From: Alteripontixanthobacter sp.
Lineage (GTDB): Bacteria; Pseudomonadota; Alphaproteobacteria; Sphingomonadales; Sphingomonadaceae
DNA length: 64,000 bases
Assembly: GCA_039968605.1 (NCBI GenBank)
Contig: JBDVPM010000008.1
Location: 2,222,968 to 2,286,967, forward strand
Reading direction: 5' to 3'
The notes beneath the pieces are model-generated. The model had not been told where the DNA came from, made no database searches, and worked only from the letters and a program-made list of their open reading frames with translations. Numbering within the stretch: the stretch's first letter is position 1; each line of letters starts with the position of its first letter. Of the stretch, positions 48,402-58,772 are shown piece after piece. The position numbers and the translations under genes are program-made.

Positions 48402-49109
48402 TCACTCGCCCACCCTGCTCCAATCGACCGCGCCCAAGCCTTCACTCCGGAGGAATGCATTGGTGCGGCTGAAGGGCTTGCTGCCGAAAAACCCGCGATG
48501 GGCGGAAAGAGGGCTGGGATGCGGCGATTTCAGGATGAGATGGCGCGTTGCGGCTGGCGAGCCGTCCGCCAGTTGCGCAATGCGCGCGGCCTTGCCCTGC
48601 GCATGGCCGCCCCACAGGATGAACGCCGCTGGCGCATCGCGCTCGGCCACCGCCGTCACGACTGCATCGGTGATCGCTTCCCACCCTTTTCGCGCGTGAC
48701 TACCCGCTTGCCCCTCCTCCACCGTCAGCGTGTTGTTGAGCAGCAGCACGCCTTGTCTCGCCCAGCCGCTCAAATCGCCCGAACTCGGAGGTGCGATACC
48801 GAGATCGTACGCCATTTCCTTGTAGATATTGCGCAGCGACGGGGGCAGTTTCACGCCTTCGGGCACGGAAAAGCAAAGCCCGTGCGCTTGCGCCGGCCCG
48901 TGATAGGGATCCTGCCCCAATATCACGACTTTCACCGCGTCCAGCGGCGTCAGTTCCAGCGCGCGCAAACGGGTGCCGCGCGCAGGATAAATTCGCTTGC
49001 CCGCTGCCTCTCGAGAGTGCAGCCAACCGCCCAGCTCGCGCGATTGCGGCGCGTTCAGCACCGGCTCCAGCGCAGGGCGCCAGCTTTCGGGGATCGTCTC
49101 GCCGTTCAT
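48402..49109 (-). CDS. ung: Uracil-DNA glycosylase (family 1)
   Basis: 235 residues. Water-activating Asp in [18 protein letters not shown], and the His loop in [15 protein letters not shown]. Full-length Ung. The frame stays open far upstream but only the ATG at 49109 gives family sequence. Confidence 0.97.
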   Translation of the reverse strand: MNGETIPESWRPALEPVLNAPQSRELGGWLHSREAAGKRIYPARGTRLRALELTPLDAVKVVILGQDPYHGPAQAHGLCFSVPEGVKLPPSLRNIYKEMAYDLGIAPPSSGDLSGWARQGVLLLNNTLTVEEGQAGSHARKGWEAITDAVVTAVAERDAPAAFILWGGHAQGKAARIAQLADGSPAATRHLILKSPHPSPLSAHRGFFGSKPFSRTNAFLRSEGLGAVDWSRVGE

Positions 49110-49187
49110 GCGGTTCAGGCTAGGCCGGTTATAACGGCTTCGCCACCACCCCTTCCCACAAATCCCCAATCCGCCTAGAGCCGCCCA

Positions 49188-49808
49188 ATGACCGTATATT
49201 TCCACGAAGAAGACTTGCCCGAAGGCGTGCTGGCAGGTGATAGTCCGCTTGCCGTCGATACCGAGACGATGGGTCTGATCACGCCGCGCGACCGGCTGTG
49301 CATCGTGCAGATCAGCGATGGCGGGGAAGACGAGCATCTGGTCCGCTTCGCCGTGGATAGCGACTATGCCGCGCCGAACCTCAAGGCGATCCTGGGCGAT
49401 CCGGATCGGCTGAAGCTCTACCATTTCGCGCGGTTCGATCTGGCGGCGATCGAGCATTACCTTGGCATCACCGCCGCGCCGGTGTTCTGCACCAAGATTG
49501 CCAGCAAGCTGACCCGTACCTATACCGACCGGCACGGGCTGAAGAATATCGTCGATGAATTGCTGGGCGAGAACATCTCCAAACAGCAGCAATCCAGCGA
49601 TTGGGGCGCGGCCGAGATTAACGAGGCGCAGCGCGATTATGCTGCGTCGGATGTGCGCTATCTCCACCGGATGCGCGATATTTTCATCGAGCGGTTGGAA
49701 CGCGAAGGGCGCACCGAACTCGCGCAGGCCTGTTTCGATTTCCTGCCCGCGCGCGCCCGGCTGGATCTGGCCGGCTGGGCCGAGCACGACATTTTCAGTC
49801 ACATGTGA
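49188..49808 (+). CDS. rnd: Ribonuclease D-type 3'-5' exonuclease
   Basis: 206 residues, DEDDy exonuclease fold: AVDTETMGL (Asp, Glu), [10 protein letters not shown] (Asp), and YAASDVRYL (Tyr, Asp). It has no HRDC domain, as in the short form common in alphaproteobacteria, where it precedes lptC. Involved in RNA 3'-end trimming. Confidence 0.92.
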   Translation: MTVYFHEEDLPEGVLAGDSPLAVDTETMGLITPRDRLCIVQISDGGEDEHLVRFAVDSDYAAPNLKAILGDPDRLKLYHFARFDLAAIEHYLGITAAPVFCTKIASKLTRTYTDRHGLKNIVDELLGENISKQQQSSDWGAAEINEAQRDYAASDVRYLHRMRDIFIERLEREGRTELAQACFDFLPARARLDLAGWAEHDIFSHM

Positions 49809-49821
49809 TGGAACCACTCGC

Positions 49822-50493
49822 GTGATCGGCCAGCGGCGCATCGAGACTCAGCGCGCGAAGGAACTGCGCAGCGAGCGGCAGCATTTTGCGGCCCCCGGCG
49901 GCTCGCATGACAAGCTCGTGAAATTCCTCGGCGCGGCGCTGCCGATGGGTGTCGGCGTGCTCGCCGCCTTTATGGTCATCACCCCGCTTTCCCCGCGCGG
50001 CGAGGTCAGCTTCCTGCTCGATCGCAACAAGGTTGCGGTGATCGACGAGCGGCTGCGGGTGGATAATGCGCTGTATCGCGGGCAGGACGATGAAGGACAG
50101 CCCTTCTCGCTGACCGCGGGCGAGGCGGTCCAGCGATCGGGCGCGGAAGGTATCGTGCGGATGAACGACCTGATGGGGCGGATGATCCTGCCCGAAGGGC
50201 CCGCCCGGATCGCCGCACCGGCGGGTCAATACGATATCGACCAACAGCTCGTCGATGTGGCCGGACAGGTTACCATGGTGGCGGCCGATGGCTACCGCAT
50301 GACCGCTCGGGGCGTGTCGGTGAATTTGGAGAACCGCACCATGGTCGGCTCGGGCGGAGTGGAAGGCACCGTTCCCGCGGGCTCCTTCAGCGCCAACCGC
50401 ATGGAAGCCGACCTCGCCGCGCGCACCGTGGCGCTTGACGGCAATGCCAAGCTGCGCATGGTGCCCGGACAATTGAACAGGATGAAGCGATGA
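49822..50493 (+). CDS. lptC: LPS export protein LptC
   Basis: 223 residues from a GTG with GGAA eight bases upstream. One transmembrane helix about 38-58 ([21 protein letters not shown]) anchors a periplasmic beta-jellyroll (about 65-220) with short strand repeats as in LptC. It links LptB2FG to the LptA bridge. Starts 13 bases after rnd and overlaps lptA by 4. Confidence 0.9.
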   Translation: MIGQRRIETQRAKELRSERQHFAAPGGSHDKLVKFLGAALPMGVGVLAAFMVITPLSPRGEVSFLLDRNKVAVIDERLRVDNALYRGQDDEGQPFSLTAGEAVQRSGAEGIVRMNDLMGRMILPEGPARIAAPAGQYDIDQQLVDVAGQVTMVAADGYRMTARGVSVNLENRTMVGSGGVEGTVPAGSFSANRMEADLAARTVALDGNAKLRMVPGQLNRMKR

Positions 50494-51056
50494 CCACGCA
50501 GATGCCCCCCCGCGCGATGAAATTTGCCCTGCTCGGCTTCCTGCTGACGCTGGTCGCTTTTGCCGGGATGCAAAGCCGCGCGCAGGTGTTCGGCGCCCAC
50601 AATTCCAATGCTCCGGTGGATTTCGATGCCGGGCGGATCGAATTGCAGGACCGGCAGAACCGCGTGGTCCTGTCGGGCAATGTCATCATCAACCAGGCGG
50701 GTCTGCGGCTCACCGCGCCGCGCACGCTGGTCAATTATTCGGATGCAGGATCGCTCAATATCGACCGGATCACGGCGACCGGCGGAGTGACCGTCACGCG
50801 CGCGGGCGAATCGGCGCGCGGCGATGTGGCGATCTACGATCTCGACCGGCGGCTGATCACGATGGCGGGCAATGTCCGGCTGCAACAGCGCGGCAATACG
50901 TTGAATGGCGGGCGGCTGGTGATCAATCTGGCGACCGGGGTTTCCAGCGTGGATGGCCGCGCCAGCGGATCGACCTCCGCCACCGGAACCGGCGCGACCA
51001 CGGGCGGCGACGGGCGCGTGACCGGCCGCTTCACCGTGCCCGATCGCGGCGAATAG
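50490..51056 (+). CDS. lptA: LPS transport periplasmic protein LptA
   Basis: 188 residues. Signal peptide about 1-31 ending RAQ; OstA-type jellyroll with the pattern IELQDRQNRVVLSGNVIINQAGLRLTAP. Ser/Thr/Gly-rich C-terminal tail. It forms the periplasmic bridge for lipopolysaccharide. The ATPase gene lptB, often next, is absent here (see findings). Confidence 0.92.
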   Translation: MTTQMPPRAMKFALLGFLLTLVAFAGMQSRAQVFGAHNSNAPVDFDAGRIELQDRQNRVVLSGNVIINQAGLRLTAPRTLVNYSDAGSLNIDRITATGGVTVTRAGESARGDVAIYDLDRRLITMAGNVRLQQRGNTLNGGRLVINLATGVSSVDGRASGSTSATGTGATTGGDGRVTGRFTVPDRGE

Positions 51057-51087
51057 ACGCCGGGATTCGCGGCTTGGGCCCGGCCGC

Positions 51088-52122
51088 CTACCGCTTGGCC
51101 TGCGCGGCGAAGCGGGCGATGGTGGTAAGCTCCTGCGCCAACAACAATTCGCCGGCCTGACTGTTGGCCAGCAATGTGCGGTGCAGCGCCATCAGCCGGT
51201 CCACCAGCCGATCGAGCCGCTTGCCCCGCCAACGGCGCAATTGCGTATCGAGATCGCGCTCGTCCCGCCAGAATATCCGCCGCGCGCGTTTCTCCGCCTC
51301 GATCGTACCGCGAATATCGCCTCGCGGACCGACCTTGGCCGCCAGCGCCGCCAGCTGCGCCGCTCGCCGTTCGAAGGCCAGCAACAGGCCGACCGGGTTG
51401 AGCGACAGCTCGCGCATCCGGTGAAGCTCGCCGGGCAGCTTCTTCACTTCGCCCGCCAGCACGGCATTAACCAGCGGCATGAAGCCATCCTCTTCGGTCG
51501 CCGCCCCGATCTCGTCGAGCGCTTCGGCAGTGGCCGGACGCGGGCTCTGCTGGCTTGCGCCAAGATACAGCGCCAGCTTGGTCACTTCGGACTGCGCCAG
51601 CCGCACATCCATCCCCGCCCCGCGTGCGATTCGTTCGGCCAGCGCGCCGTTCAGCGAGATTCCCGCCGCATCGCCCATCTGCCGCACGGTGGCGGATACC
51701 TGCGCCAGATCGGGTGGGTAGAACATGGCCACCAGCGCATCGTCGCGCTTGGCAAGCAGCTTCGCGCTGCGCGATTTGTCGGTGGCCGATGTGGCGACGA
51801 CCAGCACCGGGCAAGCCTCACCCTTTCCCTCGGTCAGCACTTTGAGCGCATCATGCGCCTCGTCCCCGCTGGCGCGCACCCAAATATGGCGGGTATCGCC
51901 GAATAGCGAGGTAGAGCGCGCCTCGTCGCCCAGGCGGACAGGGTCGCGTTTAAGCTCTCCGCCGCCCAGTTCGATCCGTTCGCCGGCATCGGGCAGCAGC
52001 TCCACTATTCGCTGTGCGGCCGCGGATGCGCCCGCTTCGTCCGGCCCGCAAAAGAAGAAGATGCGGCATTCTTTTGCCGCGCGTGGTGCGTTTCGGGCGA
52101 AGTCTTTCTGGGTCGCCTTCAC
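51088..52122 (-). CDS. holA: DNA polymerase III delta subunit
   Basis: 344 residues from a GTG that overlaps lptE by 4 bases. AAA+ lid-and-wrench layout of the clamp loader, with FFFCGPDEAGASAAAQRIV at the start and degenerate P-loop as usual for delta. It opens the beta clamp. Gene order lptE-holA after leuS is classic for alphaproteobacteria. Confidence 0.92.
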   Translation of the reverse strand: MKATQKDFARNAPRAAKECRIFFFCGPDEAGASAAAQRIVELLPDAGERIELGGGELKRDPVRLGDEARSTSLFGDTRHIWVRASGDEAHDALKVLTEGKGEACPVLVVATSATDKSRSAKLLAKRDDALVAMFYPPDLAQVSATVRQMGDAAGISLNGALAERIARGAGMDVRLAQSEVTKLALYLGASQQSPRPATAEALDEIGAATEEDGFMPLVNAVLAGEVKKLPGELHRMRELSLNPVGLLLAFERRAAQLAALAAKVGPRGDIRGTIEAEKRARRIFWRDERDLDTQLRRWRGKRLDRLVDRLMALHRTLLANSQAGELLLAQELTTIARFAAQAKR

Positions 52123-52610
52123 GGCTGCTGGCGGAGCGTCAGCGAGAGACGCTGGACGATCCGATCGGCAATATCGCGGCTGAGATTTTCCAGCGCGGCC
52201 TGCTCTGCCGAGATGGTAGCATACTCGCTCGACACCACGTCGATCCCGGCGTCGGAGCGCGAGGTTGCATCGAGCAGGATTTCATCGGTCGTGGTGTCGA
52301 CGAGCTGATACCGCGCGCGCAAGGTGCGGCGTTCGCGGGCAATCTCGATATCGTTGATCAGGCCGAATCCTTCGAGCGAATCGTCGAGCCGTACGTCCAG
52401 CCGGTAGCGTGCCGAGCCTTCACCGGCTGCGCCCAGCCGATCGTTCAGGGCATTGCGCACCAGCCAGCCCGCGCGCCCTTCGATCGCGGGCACTTCCACC
52501 TCGGCCAGACCGCGCGCCACTTGCCCGCTCGATCCGCCCGCATACATCGGCTGGAGGCCGCAGCCAGCCAGCGCGAAAGCGAGAAAGGTCAGGGCGAGAA
52601 AGCGTATCAC
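52119..52610 (-). CDS. lptE: LPS assembly lipoprotein LptE
   Basis: 163 residues, GTG start. Lipobox with Cys17 in [11 protein letters not shown], the conserved LptE opening. It plugs the LptD barrel in the outer membrane. GTGA overlaps couple it to leuS upstream and holA downstream. Confidence 0.93.
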   Translation of the reverse strand: MIRFLALTFLAFALAGCGLQPMYAGGSSGQVARGLAEVEVPAIEGRAGWLVRNALNDRLGAAGEGSARYRLDVRLDDSLEGFGLINDIEIARERRTLRARYQLVDTTTDEILLDATSRSDAGIDVVSSEYATISAEQAALENLSRDIADRIVQRLSLTLRQQP

Positions 52611-55144
52611 GTGACGATATTTACCAGCCTGTCGGGCACCACGATCACCTTGCGGATCGCCGCGCCATCGAGCGAACGCTGGACCTTCTCACTCGCCAGC
52701 GCAAGCGCTTCGAGGTCTTCCTTGGCCGCACCCTTGGGCGCGGTCAGCGTATCGCGCAGCTTGCCCTTGTGCTGAACGGCGATGGTCACCTCGTCTTCCA
52801 CCAGCAGCGCCGGATCGACAATGGGCCAATCCGCCTGCGCAATCAGGCCGTCTGCGCCCATCGCGGCCCAGCCTTGTTCGGCAAGGTGGGGCATCATCGG
52901 GCCGGACAGCAGCGCCAGCGTACGGATCGCTTCGCTGCGCGTGGCGGATGGCTGCGCCTTTTCCGCTGCCCCGGTCAATTCATACAGCCGCGCGACCGCC
53001 TTGTTGAACGCCAGCGCCTCGATATCCTCGCCCACCGCGGCAATGGCGCGGTGGGTGGCGCGGGCGAGATCCTTGTCTTCGCCGGAGGCATCGGCATCAT
53101 ATTGCCCAAACAACCGCCACAGCCGCTGGACGAAGCGCCAGCACCCTTCGATCCCAGCTTCGGACCACGGCAAATCGCGCTCCGGCGGCGAGTCCGACAG
53201 CATGAACCAGCGCACCGCATCCGCGCCATATTGCGCGATGATCGCATCGGGGTCGATGACGTTCTTCTTGGATTTGGACATCTTGACGACGCGGCCTGCA
53301 GTAACCGGCGCCCCATCCTCGATCCGCGTCCAGTCCGCGCCGTTCCGGCTCACCTGGTCGGGCGAGAGAAAACTGCCATCGCCCAACTGATAGGTCTCAT
53401 GCGTCACCATGCCCTGCGTGAACAGGCTGGCAAAGGGCTCTTTCACATCGATCTTGCCGATACTGGCCAGCGCGCGCGTCCAGAACCGGGCGTAGAGCAG
53501 ATGCAGGATCGCATGCTCGATGCCGCCGATATATTGTTCGACCGGCAACCATTTCGCCAGCTCGTCCGCATCGAACGGCTTGTCCGCAGGCTGGCTGGCA
53601 AAGCGCAGGAAATACCAGCTGGAATTGGTGAAGGTATCGAGCGTGTCGGTTTCGCGCACCGCCGCGCCGCCGCATTTCGGGCAAGGCACGTTCTTCCATT
53701 CCGCCGCCCGCTCCAGCGGGTTGCCGGGAATATCGAAGCCGACATCTTCGGGCAGTTCCACCGGCAGCTGGTCTTTCGGCACCGGCACGATGTCGCAGCG
53801 CTCGCAATGGATGAAGGGGATCGGCGTGCCCCAATAGCGTTGGCGCGAAACGCCCCAGTCGCGCAGCCGCCAGACGGTCTTGCCCTCGCCCCAGCCCTCA
53901 TCCTCGGCCCGTGCGACGATGGCTGCCTTGGCGTCCTCAACATTCTTCCCATCGAGGAAGGAGGAGTTCACGATGGTGCCGTCGCCAGCCTGCGCCTCGG
54001 TCAGCGGATCGTCTGCGGAAACGCCTTCGGGGGCGACAACGCGGCGGATCGGCATTCCGTATTTCTGCGCGAAATCGAAGTCGCGCTGATCGTGGCCCGG
54101 CACCGCCATGATCGCGCCGGTGCCATAATCCATCAGTACGAAATTCGCGATATAGACCGGCAGGTCGCCGCCGGTCAGCGGGTGAGTCGCGGTCAGGCCG
54201 GTATCGAAACCCAGCTTCTCTGCCGTCTCGATTTCCGCCGCCGTGGTCCCGCCGCGCTTGCACAGGGCGATGAAATCCTGCGCGGCCTGGCTTTCTTGCG
54301 CCGCCCGCTGCGCCACCGGATGATCCGCTGCCACCGCCACGAATGTCGCCCCGAAAATCGTATCGGGCCGCGTGGTGTAAAGGTCGATCTGCGAACCGTC
54401 GGACAGGCCGAAGCGCAGTTCCATGCCCTGCGACTTGCCGATCCAGTTTTCCTGCATCAGCCGCACCTTGTCGGGCCAGCCATCCAGCTCGCCCAGGCCG
54501 TCCAGCAATTCCTCGGCAAAGTCGGTGATCTTGAGGAACCATTGGCTCAGCTTGCGCTTCTCGACCTCTGCCCCGCTGCGCCAGCCCTTGCCGTCGATCA
54601 CCTGCTCGTTGGCGAGCACGGTCATGTCGACCGGGTCCCAATTGACCTCGCTCTCTTTACGATAGACCAGCCCGGCCTCGTACAGGTCGAGGAACAGCGC
54701 CTGTTCGTGGCCGTAATATTCCGGGTCGCAGGTGGCGAACTCGCGGCTCCAGTCGAGCGCGAAGCCGAGGCGTTTCAGCTGCGCCTTCATGTTGGCGATA
54801 TTCTCGCGCGTCCAGCCGCCGGGATGCACGCCCTTTTCCATCGCGGCGTTTTCCGCCGGCATTCCGAAGGCGTCCCAACCCATCGGGTGCAACACCTCGT
54901 GCCCGCGCATCGCCTTGTAGCGCGCCAGCACGTCGCCCATCGTGTAATTGCGCACATGGCCGATATGGATGCGCCCGCTGGGATAGGGGAACATCTCGAG
55001 CACGTAGCTCTTGGGTTTGGGCGAATTGGAATCCGCCTCGAAACAGCGCGCCTCGTCCCACGCCGCCTGCCAGCGGGCATCGGCCTGGCCCGGATCGAAA
55101 CGACCCGTGGCAGACTGCGACGGATCGGAATTGCTATTGGTCAT
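52607..55144 (-). CDS. leuS: Leucine--tRNA ligase
   Basis: 845 residues, class I synthetase. HIGH motif IHIGH at about 59-63 in [15 protein letters not shown], editing domain CP1 about 225-420, and KMSKS at 621-625. The length is normal. Operon leuS-lptE-holA by 4-base overlaps. Confidence 0.98.
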   Translation of the reverse strand: MTNSNSDPSQSATGRFDPGQADARWQAAWDEARCFEADSNSPKPKSYVLEMFPYPSGRIHIGHVRNYTMGDVLARYKAMRGHEVLHPMGWDAFGMPAENAAMEKGVHPGGWTRENIANMKAQLKRLGFALDWSREFATCDPEYYGHEQALFLDLYEAGLVYRKESEVNWDPVDMTVLANEQVIDGKGWRSGAEVEKRKLSQWFLKITDFAEELLDGLGELDGWPDKVRLMQENWIGKSQGMELRFGLSDGSQIDLYTTRPDTIFGATFVAVAADHPVAQRAAQESQAAQDFIALCKRGGTTAAEIETAEKLGFDTGLTATHPLTGGDLPVYIANFVLMDYGTGAIMAVPGHDQRDFDFAQKYGMPIRRVVAPEGVSADDPLTEAQAGDGTIVNSSFLDGKNVEDAKAAIVARAEDEGWGEGKTVWRLRDWGVSRQRYWGTPIPFIHCERCDIVPVPKDQLPVELPEDVGFDIPGNPLERAAEWKNVPCPKCGGAAVRETDTLDTFTNSSWYFLRFASQPADKPFDADELAKWLPVEQYIGGIEHAILHLLYARFWTRALASIGKIDVKEPFASLFTQGMVTHETYQLGDGSFLSPDQVSRNGADWTRIEDGAPVTAGRVVKMSKSKKNVIDPDAIIAQYGADAVRWFMLSDSPPERDLPWSEAGIEGCWRFVQRLWRLFGQYDADASGEDKDLARATHRAIAAVGEDIEALAFNKAVARLYELTGAAEKAQPSATRSEAIRTLALLSGPMMPHLAEQGWAAMGADGLIAQADWPIVDPALLVEDEVTIAVQHKGKLRDTLTAPKGAAKEDLEALALASEKVQRSLDGAAIRKVIVVPDRLVNIVT

Positions 55145-55175
55145 GAGAACCCTTTGGCGCGGGCCGGACGAAGGA

Positions 55176-55628
55176 TCAGCCCGAGACTGCCTGGCGGCGG
55201 AGCTTGCGCGCTTCGGTCAGGATGATGTCTTCCAGCTTCTGCACCGTGGCAGCTTGCACCGGGGCATCGACCCACACCCCGTTCTGCGCAACCTGGCGGC
55301 TGGCGGCAACGCGCAGCGCATCGGCGCGCAGATCGCGGTCGAGGATGGTGACGGTCATCTTCACCCGCTCGCTCGGATTGGAAGGCTGCGAATACCAGTC
55401 TGTCACGATCACGCCGCCCGCGCTGTCGGCCTGAAGCAGCGGCGCGAAGCTGAAGGTCGAAAGAGCCGCGCGCCACAGATAGGCGTTCACCCCGATGGTG
55501 GAAACCTGCGCGGCGGCCAGGTCGGCACGCGGCCGGTCCGGCCCGCCACATGCGGCGAGCCCGGCAATAGCGCTCCCCAAAATGGCAGCTTTGACGATGC
55601 GGTGGGGCTTGAAAAGGGTGAGGCTCAT
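55176..55628 (-). CDS. DUF3576 lipoprotein
   Basis: 150 residues. Lipobox LAAC near residue 27; mature part with [22 protein letters not shown], the DUF3576 core. Function unknown, but it precedes leuS-lptE-holA in many alphaproteobacteria, which hints at envelope biogenesis. ATG at 55628; the longer frame upstream is not family sequence. Confidence 0.88.
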   Translation of the reverse strand: MSLTLFKPHRIVKAAILGSAIAGLAACGGPDRPRADLAAAQVSTIGVNAYLWRAALSTFSFAPLLQADSAGGVIVTDWYSQPSNPSERVKMTVTILDRDLRADALRVAASRQVAQNGVWVDAPVQAATVQKLEDIILTEARKLRRQAVSG

Positions 55629-56022
55629 GGGTTCCGGCGTGTCCTGTTGTCGCGCGCCATATCGCAGGCGCATTCGGGTGCTGTATAGCCGCCACAGCGC
55701 GTGCGGCAAGCGCGGCAAGCATGGCGGTGCGCTCCCGCAACAGGGGTTTGCGCCGTTAATCCGCGCTGAACCGGCGCGCGGGCGGGTGCGATTCGCGCTT
55801 GTGCCTTGATCCGTCTGATTGTGGGATGCGGGCAACACCATGGCCGCAATCGGTGTTGCGCTTTGTGGAAAACTGGCCAAGCTTCATCCGGCGGTCTAGC
55901 TTAAAACTAATTCGGACAGGGGCTTGAGTCGCTTGGTGCGTATTGCCTCGGTCAGGAACCGTTCAGTGCCGGGATGCATTATGTTCCGGTACGGAAGTAT
56001 AAAAGGGGCGATTCGAACGATC
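55629..56022. other. 394-base divergent intergenic region
   Basis: Between the DUF3576 gene and the outer-membrane-like gene. The left half is GC-rich without clear signals. It holds one perfect 8-base inverted repeat, GCAACACC (55832-55839) and GGTGTTGC (55852-55859), then an AT-richer stretch (55895-55920) where promoters are likely. No convincing -35/-10 pair found. Some of it could code for a longer N-terminus of the right-hand gene (ATG at 55981). Confidence 0.5.
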
Positions 56023-56820
56023 ATGGCGCAGCGCCGTATCACCGCAGGCAAAGGCAATACGAAGCGCGGATTCGCGCCCGTTGCCATTGCGCTTGCGGCG
56101 TCCGCGCTTGCCTTGCCCGGCGCAGTTCTGGCGGTTGGCGGCGTTCAGGACGGTGCTTCGCTGATTGCAGACGAATTCACGCCCTTTACCCCGGCCAGCG
56201 TCGATCCTCAGCTGGCCCGCCGGGTGGCGGCCGATATCGGCAATTCCAACATGCGCTTCACCCCTGCCGGCGGACCCGCGGGCAACGACCGCACGATTAC
56301 CGTCGCGGTGCGGGTGGACGATGCCACGGCGCGCGCTATCTCCGTTCGCGGAGCGCTCGACCGCGCACGCAGCGCGCCAGGCACCGGCGCGATCGACGCA
56401 GAAGCCGGCCGGTTCAATCTCGGCATATCGCGCGGTTACCGCAACTTTGCCGGGATCAGGGAAACGGCGGCCAAGGTTGCTCCCGGCACGGCGACTCGCC
56501 TGCCCGCAGGCGTCCGCAAGATGGACATGCCCGATTTGGCGGAATTCAAGCCCGCCGAAGGGGCCAAGGACGACAGGCCGAGCCGCTTCCAGCCGCGCAT
56601 CGCGCTGGAAACAGAGCAGGGCCGCGCTGGCCGCACGCCGCGTACGCTCGATGCGCTGGGCGAACAATCGGTGGATGTCGGCGGCGCATACCGCGTCAGC
56701 CGCAATCTGGACGTGACCGCCGGTGTGCGCCTCTCGCAGGAACGAGACCGCCTGGCACCGCTGACCGACGAGGTGCAGGATAGCCAGGCCGTGTATGTGG
56801 GAACACAAATCCGCTTCTGA
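56023..56820 (+). CDS. Unrecognised exported protein, probably outer-membrane beta-strand type
   Basis: 265 residues from the ATG at 56023 (ATG 55981 adds 14). Signal peptide with positive N-end and hydrophobic core ending PGAVLAVGG. The C-terminal 60 residues alternate like membrane strands (VDVGGAYRVSRNLDVTAGVRLSQERD) and end in Phe (TQIRF), as in outer-membrane barrels. The middle is Ala/Arg-rich. No family known to me. Confidence 0.65.
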   Translation: MAQRRITAGKGNTKRGFAPVAIALAASALALPGAVLAVGGVQDGASLIADEFTPFTPASVDPQLARRVAADIGNSNMRFTPAGGPAGNDRTITVAVRVDDATARAISVRGALDRARSAPGTGAIDAEAGRFNLGISRGYRNFAGIRETAAKVAPGTATRLPAGVRKMDMPDLAEFKPAEGAKDDRPSRFQPRIALETEQGRAGRTPRTLDALGEQSVDVGGAYRVSRNLDVTAGVRLSQERDRLAPLTDEVQDSQAVYVGTQIRF

Positions 56821-56844
56821 TCGCCTCACACCGCATCCATGAAT

Positions 56845-56867
56845 AACCTCGCTTCGGCGGGGTTTTT
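56845..56867 (+). terminator. Intrinsic terminator
   Basis: AACCTCGC, loop TTCG, GCGGGGTT and five T. Ends the preceding exported-protein gene 25 bases after its stop. Confidence 0.85.
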
Positions 56868-56928
56868 CTTTGCCTGCCCTGCCCGGCTCGCGTAATCCTA
56901 CCCCAGAGGCAATCTGGGAGAACTCTTC

Positions 56929-57651
56929 GTGGGCAAGGTAGCAATCGTGACAGGCGGAACACGCGGCATCGGGCGGGCTATTTGCCAAAGATTACTCGAA
57001 GATGGTTTTACCGTGGTCGCCAACTATGCCGGCAACGACGGCGCGGCCCGCGAATGTGCCGAAGAAATCGGCGTCAAATGCTACAAATGGGATGTCGGCG
57101 ATCACCAGGCCTGCCTCGATGGCTGCGCCAAGGTGGAAGCGGAGGTTGGCCCGATCGACGTGGTGGTCAACAATGCCGGGATCACCCGCGACGGTACGCT
57201 GGCCCGGATGAGCTACGATGACTGGCACGATGTCATGCGGATCAATTTGGGCGGCTGCTTCAGCATGTCGAAAGCCTGCTTTCCCGGAATGAAAGCGCGG
57301 GGATGGGGCCGGATCGTGAATATCGGTTCGATCAATGGCCAGGCCGGGCAATATGGTCAGGTCAATTACGCCGCTGCCAAATCGGGCATTCACGGTTTTA
57401 CCAAGGCGCTTGCGCAGGAAGGCGCGCGTGCCGGGATCACCGTGAACGCCATCGCGCCGGGTTATATCGACACGGATATGGTCGCCGCCGTTCCGGACAA
57501 TGTGCTGGAAAAGATCGTCGCCAAGATCCCCGTCGGACGGCTGGGCGAGGCGCGGGAAATCGCACGCGGCGTCAGCTTCCTATGCAGCGAGGATGCGGGC
57601 TTCGTCACCGGCTCCACCATGAGCATCAATGGCGGGCAGCATATGTACTAA
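56929..57651 (+). CDS. phaB: Acetoacetyl-CoA reductase (short-chain dehydrogenase)
   Basis: 240 residues, GTG start with GGGAG eight bases upstream. NADPH site GGTRGIG, NNAG, catalytic Ser in NIGSINGQAGQYGQ, and YAAAK (Tyr, Lys). The sequence, including INGGQHMY at the end, fits PhaB/PhbB of polyhydroxybutyrate synthesis better than FabG. With phaZ at 30360 it indicates polyester storage. Confidence 0.92.
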   Translation: MGKVAIVTGGTRGIGRAICQRLLEDGFTVVANYAGNDGAARECAEEIGVKCYKWDVGDHQACLDGCAKVEAEVGPIDVVVNNAGITRDGTLARMSYDDWHDVMRINLGGCFSMSKACFPGMKARGWGRIVNIGSINGQAGQYGQVNYAAAKSGIHGFTKALAQEGARAGITVNAIAPGYIDTDMVAAVPDNVLEKIVAKIPVGRLGEAREIARGVSFLCSEDAGFVTGSTMSINGGQHMY

Positions 57652-58268
57652 AGGCTGTGCCGCGCCGTTCGCTGCGGGACACCCTGCACATAATCGCGCG
57701 CAGCGACCCAGCCGAAGCCGAGGAACATGGCGGCGGCCCAGCTCTTGGTGAGGTCTTCCAGCGACAGGCGTAGAAATGCGCCGGATGGGGCGAAGGCATC
57801 GATAGTGAACATCACCGCAAACAGGCATCCGCCCGCGACGAATAATCCGGTGGCGCGCCTGGAGTGATCGGCGGGACGCCAGAAAGCGGCGATGAAGGCC
57901 AGTTCCGCCACTGCCCAGCCCAGCATTACGAAATGGTCCGCAATGCCCAGATGCCAGCCGAGCCTTTCGTGAATCTGGAACCGGTCGTCAGCAGCAAGAA
58001 ATCCGAATATACCCGCTTGCGAAAACAGGAAGTTGCGCCGGCGCAAAGGGGCGGCCGCAGGGCCGGCCAGCGCGGCGAACAACAGCAGCATCGCCGTGCC
58101 TGCCAGCAGGAATGTGCTCAGCGTGGTGTTGATACCGAATAACGGGGCGACATCCTCGATATCGCTGAAATAAGGGCGTACATCGGCCTGAGAGGTGGCT
58201 GCCTCATAACCGATCAGCAACGCGGAATACCCGAGCAGGCCCGCCACAGCGATTGCTGCAATTTTCAC
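57648..58268 (-). CDS. Unrecognised integral membrane protein
   Basis: 206 residues, about six hydrophobic helices (first about 3-22). Contains RRRNFLFSQAGIFGFLAADDRFQIHERLG, with conserved-looking His and acidic residues at a membrane border. No family recalled. Converges on phaB with a 4-base overlap. Confidence 0.75.
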   Translation of the reverse strand: MKIAAIAVAGLLGYSALLIGYEAATSQADVRPYFSDIEDVAPLFGINTTLSTFLLAGTAMLLLFAALAGPAAAPLRRRNFLFSQAGIFGFLAADDRFQIHERLGWHLGIADHFVMLGWAVAELAFIAAFWRPADHSRRATGLFVAGGCLFAVMFTIDAFAPSGAFLRLSLEDLTKSWAAAMFLGFGWVAARDYVQGVPQRTARHSL

Positions 58269-58424
58269 CTCTGGCTTCTCCCCCAGGCCGGCAACTGTGC
58301 CCCACCGGCGTGGGTTTGGTAGCGCAACACGCCTAATGCCCCGTTAAACCTGCTGGAACCTGCGGAGGCAGAGATGGAGTGGGGTGTGGTGGGTGACATG
58401 CGAAATCCATTGGCAAAATCCGTT

Positions 58425-58434
58425 GGAACGTTCC
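58425..58434. promoter_or_regulatory. Perfect 10-base palindrome before the RHH gene
   Basis: GGAACGTTCC lies 4 bases before the first possible ATG of the ribbon-helix-helix gene, or 25 bases before the second. RHH proteins often bind palindromes at their own promoters, so autoregulation is possible. Confidence 0.35.
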
Positions 58435-58459
58435 GCGCATGATGCAACAAGGCGCAGCC

Positions 58460-58693
58460 ATGACCCCTCCCTACCATCCTCCGCGCAAATATTCGGTCGA
58501 GATTGCCGGGCACAAGACCTCGATCAGTCTGGAGCCGATGTTCTGGGACATGCTCCGCCATGCTGCCGAGGCCGAGGCTGTGCCGGTCAACGCGCTGGTG
58601 GCGCGCATCGATGCCGAGCGGCTGGAGGCCGAGGCCCCGCCGGGCCTGGCTGGCGCGATACGTATCTGGCTGGTGGCTAGACTGGCCGAATAG
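58460..58693 (+). CDS. Ribbon-helix-helix domain protein
   Basis: 77 residues from the ATG at 58460, which has AAGGCG before it; ATG 58439 adds seven. The core KYSVEIAGHKTSISLEPMFWDML is typical of the RHH_4 family (beta strand then two helices). DNA-binding is probable; targets unknown. A strong hairpin follows the stop. Confidence 0.85.
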   Translation: MTPPYHPPRKYSVEIAGHKTSISLEPMFWDMLRHAAEAEAVPVNALVARIDAERLEAEAPPGLAGAIRIWLVARLAE

Positions 58694-58696
58694 CAA

Positions 58697-58726
58697 ACGG
58701 GCGACGCCCGCGAAGGCGCCGCCCGT
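58697..58726. repeat. GC-rich hairpin after the RHH gene
   Basis: ACGGGCG (58697-58703) pairs with CGCCCGT (58720-58726), and an inner CGCC/GGCG extends the stem around loop CGCGAA. No T-run follows, so it is either a weak terminator or a REP-type unit. Confidence 0.5.
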
Positions 58727-58772
58727 ACTTTGGACCCGAACTGCTGTTTTTACGGCAGCTTACAAAATCGTA

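Noticed and set aside
49110-49841. Upstream extension of ung through the rnd gene
   Set aside because: Open by chance; opposite to rnd and without Ung homology.
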